From contig URDD01000018.1 in NCBI GenBank assembly GCA_900546395.1, positions 1-38,034 on the forward strand: a DNA stretch of 38,034 nucleotides, in the 5' to 3' direction. Made by a program: the position numbers and the translations under genes. Positions 31,891 to 38,034 of the stretch are shown in pieces. The notes beneath the pieces were generated by a model that saw only the letters and a program-made list of their open reading frames with translations, was not told the DNA's origin and searched no databases. Each line of letters starts with the position of its first letter. The first letter of the stretch is position 1. The stretch is from an uncultured Bacteroidales bacterium (GTDB lineage: Bacteria > Bacteroidota > Bacteroidia > Bacteroidales > UBA932).

Positions 31891-33849
31891 TTACTTAAGC
31901 GAAGCAGCATATCCTCCATTACGCACCATCTTCACTGTAATGACATCTCCCGAGCGTACTTCGCTCTCAGTTTTTACATAGTGCATCGCTTGGACATCAG
32001 CATTTATACCATCTTCAAACGCTGTCAGGGTGAAAGACTTCCCTTCTGGAAGAAAATCAAGTTTAATATCCAGAATTAGAGGCTCTTTCCTCTCGGAAGT
32101 CATTCCTCCTATGAACCAGCGGTCTCCTGCTCTTTTTGCAACTACTACATATTCTCCCAATTTAGCAGCAAGAACCTTTGTATCATCCCACATCACCGGA
32201 ACAGATGATATGAACTTAGTACAATCATCATTGCGGTAATAAAGAACCGGACTATCAGCAAGCATCTGAATACCAGACTCGAAAATAACGAAATGAGCCA
32301 TATTGAAAGCCCTTGTGCCGACTCCTGCAGAGTTGGGACGACTTGCAGAATACCTGTCAGGCTGCATACTGTTCATTGCACCAGGAGTAAATTCCATTGG
32401 ACCTACAGCATTACGTATAAATGGAAGATATATACTGTTTGACGGCTGGCATCCACCCATCTGTTCAAGTCCTCTGACCCCTTCATATGAAAGCAGATTC
32501 GGATACATATATTCGAGTCCTGCCGGTTTGAAAGCTCCATGAAAGTTTACTATAATATGATGCTCGGCAGCAGCCTTGACAGTTCTTTCATAGAAATTTA
32601 CCATCCACTGGTCACTCCTGTCCATAAAGTCTATTTTGACTCCTTTGACTCCCCACTCTTCAAACTTCGCAAAAAGTTCCGGATTTTCATCCACACAACG
32701 CCAAGTCAACCAAAGGATTACATCTACTCCCACTTTTTTCCCGTGCTCTATGATTTCAAACAAGTCGCAATCAGGGTTAGGAGTATAGGGATCCATATTG
32801 TCTTTTGCCCAACCCTCATCCATAACTATATACTTTACTCCATATTCGGCAGCAAAATCCATATAATATTTATAAGTCTCCACGTTGCATCCGGCTCTGA
32901 AATTTATTTCAGGTCCATATGGCACAGCTCCATTCCACCATTCCCAGCTGGCCTGTCCCGGTACAATCCACGAGGTGTCATCCAATTTGCTTGACTGTGC
33001 AAGACGACAGGTCATTGTTGTCTCGATAAGTCCTGCATCATCCTTTACAATCACAAAATATCTCCAAGGGAAAGTTCTGGTACCGGAAGTTTTGGCAATA
33101 TACCGTTCACGAAGAAGTATATCATTGGATTTGTCACTCCGAGGCTCCTCCCGGGCAGGAACCTGGGGAAATACAGCCGCCATTCCATTTGCCTCGTTGC
33201 CTCTGAAGAAAGGAGCGGGATAGTCTTGGAGGTCAGATTCGCTCATAAGGATATTTACTCCTTCTGTAGTCTTTGCCAGTATTGGATAATGGGCCATCTT
33301 GTCATATGCCGTCCATTCAGATGCTTTCACAAAAGAATAACTTTCCTCATAAGATGTCCTGAATCTGTCAGACTGCTGGAGAATCAGTTTCGTGCCCTGG
33401 GGAAAGAAAACTTCGATATCCTCATCCCAGACTTTTATTTCATCCGTGAAAGATGTTTCAAACCGATAGGCCATACCATCATCATAAACTCTGAAGATGA
33501 TTGAATAATTACCTTTCATCTTGAGGTTCAATTCATTGAATCTGTCGCGAATCTCAGCATACTTAAAGGTCAGGAACGGCTTCTTTATCTGGTCAACAGC
33601 TCGTCTTGACGCTTTCTGCAATTTTGGCTGCGAACCGAGAACGTTGCCTTCCACATTCATAGAAAGACGGCAATCATCCATCACAAGTTCATCTCCGCAC
33701 CACACATCGTACGAAATACCTCCATCCATACTGACCTCAAGCTTTATATTTCCGTCAGGTGACACTACTGTTTGTGTCGTTTGTGCTTCCGCAGCTACTG
33801 CAACAGTAAATAAGGCTACTGCCGCCAATAAATTTTCAAGAAATTTCAT
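31891..33849 (-). CDS. glycoside hydrolase family 97, probably retaining alpha-galactosidase type
   Basis: A 652-residue secreted enzyme with a signal peptide ending near AEA-Q and no lipobox. It has the GH97 plan: N-terminal beta-sandwich ('VVSPDGNIKLEVS', about 25-280), a (beta/alpha)8 barrel (about 300-560; 'GVKYIVMDEGW', 'VKGVKIDFMDRSDQ') and a C-terminal beta domain. The Asp407 of 'KIDFMD' is where retaining members such as the B. thetaiotaomicron alpha-galactosidase have their nucleophile; Glu456 ('SYEGVRG') is a candidate acid/base. SusB-type inverting alpha-glucosidases lack that Asp. I therefore predict alpha-galactosidase-like activity, but the alignment is by eye. It lies 46 nt after the sulfatase gene in the same operon, so the target may be a sulfated or alpha-galactose-bearing glycan. 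Confidence 0.92.
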   Translation of the reverse strand: MKFLENLLAAVALFTVAVAAEAQTTQTVVSPDGNIKLEVSMDGGISYDVWCGDELVMDDCRLSMNVEGNVLGSQPKLQKASRRAVDQIKKPFLTFKYAEIRDRFNELNLKMKGNYSIIFRVYDDGMAYRFETSFTDEIKVWDEDIEVFFPQGTKLILQQSDRFRTSYEESYSFVKASEWTAYDKMAHYPILAKTTEGVNILMSESDLQDYPAPFFRGNEANGMAAVFPQVPAREEPRSDKSNDILLRERYIAKTSGTRTFPWRYFVIVKDDAGLIETTMTCRLAQSSKLDDTSWIVPGQASWEWWNGAVPYGPEINFRAGCNVETYKYYMDFAAEYGVKYIVMDEGWAKDNMDPYTPNPDCDLFEIIEHGKKVGVDVILWLTWRCVDENPELFAKFEEWGVKGVKIDFMDRSDQWMVNFYERTVKAAAEHHIIVNFHGAFKPAGLEYMYPNLLSYEGVRGLEQMGGCQPSNSIYLPFIRNAVGPMEFTPGAMNSMQPDRYSASRPNSAGVGTRAFNMAHFVIFESGIQMLADSPVLYYRNDDCTKFISSVPVMWDDTKVLAAKLGEYVVVAKRAGDRWFIGGMTSERKEPLILDIKLDFLPEGKSFTLTAFEDGINADVQAMHYVKTESEVRSGDVITVKMVRNGGYAASLK

Positions 33850-33895
33850 TATATTAGAAGTTGTTTAAAAATTTTTCAAAAAGTCACAGAAAACA

Positions 33896-35464
33896 TCAGA
33901 GCAGACCCTGTCCCTCAAGAATTTCAGCCATTCTGGCAGAACCGTTATCCGTATCTCCCACCTCTTCCCTCAGTCTCATAATCTCACGCTTCATCTGCCT
34001 GATTATACCGGAATATCTGCTGTCACCATAAGCATTGTGGTTTTCACCAGGATCCTCCAAAAGATCGTAAAACTCCCAAGATGGAGAAGATACATAATCC
34101 GAAGACCCGGTCATTCCAAGTCGGTCTCCATAAAGGAAAATAAGTTTATATCGGTCTGTTCTCACTCCGATATGTGCCGGTCTGATGTCGTGCTGTGTCC
34201 AATATCTGTAATATATGCTTTTTCTCCAGTCTTTTGGTGTATTTCCGGAGAGATTTTCCCTGAAACTGCGGCCCTGGCTGCCTTCAGGAGGATTTACTCC
34301 GGCAAAATCAGCCAATGTAGCAGCAAAATCCACGTTCAGAATCAGGTCATGGTTTCTTGCACCTGATGGCAATTCACGGGGATACCTGATTACAAAAGGC
34401 ATACGGGCAGACTCCTCATAAAACATTCTCTTGTCATAAAAACCATGTTCTCCAAGGAAATATCCCTGGTCAGAAACATAGACGACCACCGTATTGTCAG
34501 CAATACCCATTTCATCGAGAGCTGTAAGAAGTTTGCCTATATTGTCATCAACTGTAGCCGCACATCTCAAATAATCACGTATAAGTTTCTGATATGCAGC
34601 GCTTCTTGCTGCAGCAGGCCCAAGACCCTCTGTACTGAATGGCAATTCGGGATACCGGCACCACCACTTGTCCGGATCCTCAGAAGCTACCATCCAGTTG
34701 TGAGCAATTGTTTCCAGCTTCTGACCGTCAAAAGTACGTCCGTTGGTTTCCGGCCCCCAGTCATAAAGATTTTCAGGTTCAGGGAATACTACCCCGTCAT
34801 AAAGATGGCGCATTCTCTCCGGAAAATCGTAAGGCTCATGTGTGGCCTTGAAATGGCAACACATCATAAAAGGCTCATCTTCAGGCTGTTCTTTCATCCA
34901 TTTTATAGCCTTCTCTGTCACAATATCTGTTGAAAAGCCATGAATCCTCTCACCGAAATTCCTTTCTTCACCAGGCCACGGATCCGTACTGTTCTTGAAT
35001 GTTGGATCCCTGTATTCTCCCTGGTCATGGAAAACAGAATAATAGTCAAACCCCTGCGGCTCAGACTTCAGATGCCACTTTCCGACCAAAGCGGTATTGT
35101 ATCCGCTTGCCTGAAGAACTTTGGCTATCGTCGGAATTTCTGTGCTAAGGGAATCATCCAGTGTATATACGCCGTTGGTATGGCTATAGCGTCCTGTCAG
35201 CATGGCTGCCCGGCTTGGAGTCGAGATTGAGTTGGTACAAAAACAGTTGTCAAGAACCACACCTTCAGATGCCAGCCTACGGATATTGTCATTCCGGACA
35301 TATCTTTCCAAAATACCTCCATAAATTCCCCATGTCTGGGAAGTATGGTCATCACTCAGAATGAAAAGGATATTAGGCCGGTCCTGCTCCTGTGCCTTTG
35401 ACTGCAGTGCCATACCGGGAAATACCATAATCCCGGCAGCAAGGGAAAAATATCTATATTTCAT
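33896..35464 (-). CDS. secreted sulfatase, serine type
   Basis: A 522-residue type I sulfatase with a signal peptide (cleavage near SKA-Q25). Metal ligands D38-D39 are in 'FILSDDH'. The formylglycine motif is S81-T-P-S-R-A-A-M-L-T-G91, with Ser instead of Cys, so it needs oxidation by an anaerobic sulfatase-maturating enzyme encoded elsewhere. The second metal site is seen in 'YVSDQGYFLGEHGFYDKR', and the C-terminal 'FYDLLEDPGENHN' is typical of the family. It removes sulfate esters from glycans in the periplasm or at the surface. Its ATG overlaps the stop of the pabC gene (ATGA), an unusual tie to folate synthesis. GH97 follows 46 nt later. Confidence 0.94.
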   Translation of the reverse strand: MKYRYFSLAAGIMVFPGMALQSKAQEQDRPNILFILSDDHTSQTWGIYGGILERYVRNDNIRRLASEGVVLDNCFCTNSISTPSRAAMLTGRYSHTNGVYTLDDSLSTEIPTIAKVLQASGYNTALVGKWHLKSEPQGFDYYSVFHDQGEYRDPTFKNSTDPWPGEERNFGERIHGFSTDIVTEKAIKWMKEQPEDEPFMMCCHFKATHEPYDFPERMRHLYDGVVFPEPENLYDWGPETNGRTFDGQKLETIAHNWMVASEDPDKWWCRYPELPFSTEGLGPAAARSAAYQKLIRDYLRCAATVDDNIGKLLTALDEMGIADNTVVVYVSDQGYFLGEHGFYDKRMFYEESARMPFVIRYPRELPSGARNHDLILNVDFAATLADFAGVNPPEGSQGRSFRENLSGNTPKDWRKSIYYRYWTQHDIRPAHIGVRTDRYKLIFLYGDRLGMTGSSDYVSSPSWEFYDLLEDPGENHNAYGDSRYSGIIRQMKREIMRLREEVGDTDNGSARMAEILEGQGLL

Positions 35465-36066
35465 AATTCATAAGCTATAAATTCAGTATCAGTACAAGAT
35501 GTTCCAAGCGGCATCATTGCATTTATCAGAGCCGCTTTACTATAACGGGGCAAGTCTGCAGGAGCGATGTCAGCCTCTTGGATAAGTCCGTCATCCAGAA
35601 GACGCTGCCGCATAGTTCCCCTGAGCAGAGGATTCCGCGGAGTGAACCACTGTTCACCATCATACAGGGCTATATTGCTGTAAGATGTATCTGTCAGCTG
35701 TCCTTGACGCACGATTATGATTTCGTCAGCACTTCCTGCCCGGGCTGCAAGCGCATTGAGCATGGTGCGGTCCGCATATTTAAGACTATAGTCGATATCG
35801 TCACAGTCAACAAGACGTAGAGTCCGCACTTTTTTAGGAGTATATGGGGACAGACTCTGTTCCAGCACTTTGCCGGCATTGTCATAAACAATTCTTGCCT
35901 TGAAGATCCCTTCAGCCATAGGAAGATTGCCGAGAAGTCCGGCAAGGGAGAGCCGGATGTTTCTTCCTCCTGTCAGCAGAAGCGACTCATCAACTCTTTT
36001 CTGGTGATACGGTAGAGCCAAGGCTCTTCCGTTTTCCACTCTTATTGTTTCAATAAATCGGCACAT
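35461..36066 (-). CDS. pabC: aminotransferase class IV, probable aminodeoxychorismate lyase
   Basis: A 201-residue PLP enzyme of fold type IV; it would release pyruvate from 4-amino-4-deoxychorismate, giving 4-aminobenzoate for folate. The probable PLP lysine is K96 in 'DYSLKYADR'; 'LTDTSYSNIALYDG' and 'FTPRNPLLRGTMRQRLL' are the conserved cofactor-phosphate and substrate segments. At 201 residues it is shorter than E. coli PabC (about 270); the N-terminal part is reduced, as is common in Bacteroidetes. It overlaps pabB by 17 nt and the sulfatase start by 4 nt. The pabC call rests largely on context. Confidence 0.87.
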   Translation of the reverse strand: MCRFIETIRVENGRALALPYHQKRVDESLLLTGGRNIRLSLAGLLGNLPMAEGIFKARIVYDNAGKVLEQSLSPYTPKKVRTLRLVDCDDIDYSLKYADRTMLNALAARAGSADEIIIVRQGQLTDTSYSNIALYDGEQWFTPRNPLLRGTMRQRLLDDGLIQEADIAPADLPRYSKAALINAMMPLGTSCTDTEFIAYEL

Positions 36067-37120
36067 AGGCTTTCTGCATCACTTCTTCATACTCGCTCTT
36101 CCACCGGCTTTGGGCTGTGATTCCGCCTCCGGCTTTGAATACCAGGCCGTCTTTCTCCTGTTCTACATAGCGTATCATCACTGCGCTTTCCAGACTGCCG
36201 TCACAGCAAATGCCCATTACGCCGGTGTAGAAGCCACGGTCGTAGTCTTCCGCTTCCCTGATTATCTCCACTGTCCTGCGCTTCGGGGCTCCTGTGATGG
36301 AACCGGCAGGAAGTTGGGAAAAAATTATGTCACCTATACTGGTGCGGTAACCTTCAGGCAGTTTTCCTTCAATACGGGAACTTGTCTGGAGGATATCTCC
36401 TTTGTTGGTATGCAGGAGATCTATATAGCGGTAGCACGGCACATGCACTTCAGAGGCGACTCTGCTCAGATCATTTCTTATCAGATCGACTATGGTGGCA
36501 TGCTCTGCCGCTTCCTTCGCATCATCCATCAACTTCCGGGCTGCATCCGGAAGCGAGGCATCTATCGTCCCTTTCATCGGATACCCGCTTATGATGCCGT
36601 TTCCGATGCGCACGAATATTTCAGGTGAAAAGCACACTAAGTGCGACCTGAACCAAAGTTTGTACATTGCTTTCGAACGCAGGTAAATATCCTTCAAGGA
36701 AAGATTGGTGCGCAAAGGGATACGGCAGGTGAGGTTTGCCAGGAAACTGTTGCCCGCCTGCTGATGCCTCTGGATGATATCTAATTTCCTCCTGTAGGTT
36801 TCTGCCGTTTCCGGAATAACCTCCCAGACCACTTTGTCCCTTACATCTCGTATCTGTGTATCAGACTTTAGCGCGTCCGGATGCCGCATTTCCCGACTCG
36901 GCTTTTTCCGACTTTCTGCTTCCACACCGTATCTTTCCAGCTCTGCCGAATCATTGCTCCACGAAGGGAAAGAATACAGCACATTATCCGGATTAATATC
37001 TTCCAAAAGACTCACATAACTGTGCTCCGCACTATAATCTATGACAAAGAGAAATGGCCGCTCCTGTGCACCCAGAGCATTGATTCGCGCTATCGCCTCC
37101 TCACGGTTATAGAAGTCCAT
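36050..37120 (-). CDS. pabB: aminodeoxychorismate synthase component I
   Basis: A 356-residue chorismate-binding enzyme that, with the PabA glutaminase, turns chorismate into 4-amino-4-deoxychorismate. The motif P-M-K183-G-T has the lysine that marks PabB enzymes; anthranilate synthases have Ala there. Other signatures are 'DLIRNDLSRV', 'LPAGSITGAPKRR', 'GVMGICCDG' and 'AGGGITAQSRWKSEYEE'. It is about 100 residues shorter than E. coli PabB because the N-terminal tryptophan-binding-like domain is reduced. It overlaps pabA by 14 nt and pabC by 17 nt. Confidence 0.93.
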   Translation of the reverse strand: MDFYNREEAIARINALGAQERPFLFVIDYSAEHSYVSLLEDINPDNVLYSFPSWSNDSAELERYGVEAESRKKPSREMRHPDALKSDTQIRDVRDKVVWEVIPETAETYRRKLDIIQRHQQAGNSFLANLTCRIPLRTNLSLKDIYLRSKAMYKLWFRSHLVCFSPEIFVRIGNGIISGYPMKGTIDASLPDAARKLMDDAKEAAEHATIVDLIRNDLSRVASEVHVPCYRYIDLLHTNKGDILQTSSRIEGKLPEGYRTSIGDIIFSQLPAGSITGAPKRRTVEIIREAEDYDRGFYTGVMGICCDGSLESAVMIRYVEQEKDGLVFKAGGGITAQSRWKSEYEEVMQKAYVPIY

Positions 37121-37691
37121 CGCATCCTCCTTTATTTACGAAATTCGCTATAATGGTCTTACCGTCAGGGGTAAGAATTGATTCCGGGTGAAACTGCAGA
37201 CCGTGGATATCGTATTCACTGTGCATAAGTGACATGATATAACCTTCAGGACTCCTGGATGTGACTTTAAGGCAAGAAGGAAACTCTTCATCAGCCACTA
37301 CCCACGAATGATACCGTCCCACTGGAAACTCTCGTGGAAGTCCTTCGAAAATATAATCTTCCGCCTCTACTATGGCCGGAGTCTGTATGCCGTGGAATAC
37401 GCGCTGAAGGTTCTGCAGATGTGCCCCGAATACCTCTGCAATAGCCTGCTCGCCCAGACAGATGCCTAACATAGGCTTTTTACCGGCATATAATGCTATG
37501 ACTTCCTTCATCCTGCCTGCTTCTGAAGGCAGCCCGGGACCCGGGGAGAATACTATCTTGCCGTATTTTTCCAAACCGGCTGCATTAAACTTGTCATTCA
37601 GCAGAACATCCACCTCCACTCCGCACTCAAGTAGCATCTGCCTGAGATTGTATGTAAATGAATCGTAGTTGTCTATAATCACTATTCTCAT
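37107..37691 (-). CDS. pabA: aminodeoxychorismate synthase glutaminase component
   Basis: A 194-residue class I glutamine amidotransferase that hydrolyses glutamine and passes ammonia to PabB. The catalytic triad is C78 (MLGICLGEQA), H168 and E170 (LQFHPES); the oxyanion segment 'SPGPGLP' is intact. I start it at 37691, since the family begins 'MRIVIIDNYDSFTYNL'; an ATG at 37727 would place 12 extra residues over a terminator hairpin. As the partner is PabB-like and no trp genes are near, pabA is preferred over trpG, though such a subunit can serve both pathways. First gene of the pabA-pabB-pabC-sulfatase-GH97 series. Confidence 0.92.
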   Translation of the reverse strand: MRIVIIDNYDSFTYNLRQMLLECGVEVDVLLNDKFNAAGLEKYGKIVFSPGPGLPSEAGRMKEVIALYAGKKPMLGICLGEQAIAEVFGAHLQNLQRVFHGIQTPAIVEAEDYIFEGLPREFPVGRYHSWVVADEEFPSCLKVTSRSPEGYIMSLMHSEYDIHGLQFHPESILTPDGKTIIANFVNKGGCDGLL

Positions 37692-37717
37692 AGCGCCATA
37701 CCGGAATAACTTTCCAC

Positions 37718-37768
37718 AAAAAAACATCCGGACAAACTTTTCAGGAACTCACCCCGTTTGCCCGGATG
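37718..37768 (-). terminator. intrinsic terminator between the DUF6567-like gene and pabA
   Basis: On the minus strand CATCCGGGCAAAC (37768-37756) pairs with GTTTGTCCGGATG (37737-37725) over 13 bp with one G-U, followed by seven T (37724-37718). It begins 25 nt after the upstream stop codon and ends 26 nt before the pabA ATG. Confidence 0.85.
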
Positions 37769-37776
37769 CAAATTTA
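37769..37776 (-). promoter_or_regulatory. -7 box abutting the terminator, possible pabA promoter
   Basis: TAAATTTG on the minus strand is a perfect TAnnTTTG lying directly before the first arm of the terminator. No good -33 TTTG is present. A transcript from it would begin inside the first arm and could not form the whole hairpin. Confidence 0.45.
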
Positions 37777-37793
37777 TGAAACTTATCCGATAT

Positions 37794-38034
37794 TTATTCT
37801 TGATTTTTACCGGTAAACTCTATAACCGTTCCGCTTACGACAACAGTTTTCCTTGACCATATAAGGATGATTCTGTTATGTACATGAACATTGATATTGA
37901 TCAAAGCCTGTGAACCAGTAAGATTTGCTTTTTCTGACAACTCACTTACAGCATTTGATATCAAAGCTTTTCTGCTCAATCCTCCTATACCGAAGATATA
38001 AGTGCTTTCCACAGTAGTATCCAATGTCTTGACT
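37794..38034 (-). CDS. DUF6567-like protein, 3' part, cut by the window edge
   Basis: The last 79 or so codons of a gene that runs off the right edge; the frame is open to the end, so no start can be given. 'TYIFGIGGLSRKALISNAVSEL', 'ANLTGSQALININVHVHN' and 'VVVSGTVIEF' match the C-terminal half of the DUF6567 family as I remember it; those are small Bacteroidetes lipoproteins of unknown function. The signal peptide, if any, is outside the window. It ends at the terminator 25 nt downstream. Confidence 0.6.
   Translation of the reverse strand, partial: VKTLDTTVESTYIFGIGGLSRKALISNAVSELSEKANLTGSQALININVHVHNRIILIWSRKTVVVSGTVIEFTGKNQE

Noticed and set aside
32539..32994. Long antisense frames within the GH97, sulfatase and pab genes
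   Set aside because: They are shadows of well-supported genes on the other strand and have no recognisable domains.

Overview
The window is chromosomal DNA from a member of the Bacteroidales, most likely a gut species; I cannot fix the genus. The reasons are: many lipoproteins with a signal peptide ending in a lipobox cysteine, BACON domains, a TonB-dependent receptor with a carboxypeptidase-regulatory-like N-terminal domain, a GH97 glycosidase, a serine-type sulfatase, and several promoters of the Bacteroides form (-33 TTTG, about 19 bp, -7 TAnnTTTG).

Layout. 1-4444: two divergent repeat-containing surface lipoproteins, the right one followed 4 nt later by a small bacterial PH-domain gene. 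4640-8678: a GNAT/nitrilase fusion enzyme, a secreted alpha/beta-hydrolase esterase and a DASS (SLC13) anion symporter. 8898-18204 (minus strand): a six-gene operon with a canonical promoter, coding for a BACON/OB-fold lipoprotein, a BACON-tethered DNA/RNA non-specific endonuclease, a DNase I-like endonuclease/exonuclease/phosphatase protein, a TonB-dependent receptor, a DUF5689 OB-fold lipoprotein and a HAD phosphatase. 18798-21757: an Rpn-type PD-(D/E)XK nuclease, a degenerate 50-bp tandem array with a GTAC core, and a three-BACON lipoprotein whose promoter closely matches that of the nuclease operon. 21968-25865: menA with a CPBP membrane protease, Fe-type superoxide dismutase, rubredoxin (53 codons), queH and a META-domain lipoprotein. 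25926-26205: tRNA-Ser(GGA), its terminator, a structured stretch, and a second imperfect copy of the tRNA 3' end. 26227-31806: two large repeat lipoproteins and a divergent clostripain-family (C11) protease; all three share one N-terminal module with a C-A-W motif. 31891-37727 (minus strand): pabA-pabB-pabC overlapping one another, with pabC overlapping the start of a sulfatase gene that is followed by GH97. The right edge cuts a DUF6567-like gene.

How the genes work together. The most interesting part is the minus-strand nuclease operon. It has the architecture of a Bacteroidetes nutrient-uptake locus (surface binding lipoproteins, surface and periplasmic enzymes, TonB-dependent importer, final phosphatase), but the enzymes are nucleases and the lipoproteins carry OB-like folds in place of a SusD. 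I infer a system for scavenging extracellular nucleic acid as a phosphate, nucleoside or carbon source. The nearly identical promoter of the separate BACON lipoprotein at 20399-21757 suggests it belongs to the same regulon. A second possible system is the lipoprotein/C11-protease group at 26227-31806. The remaining genes are ordinary metabolism and oxygen defence, apart from the translational coupling of folate (pab) genes to a sulfatase/GH97 pair.
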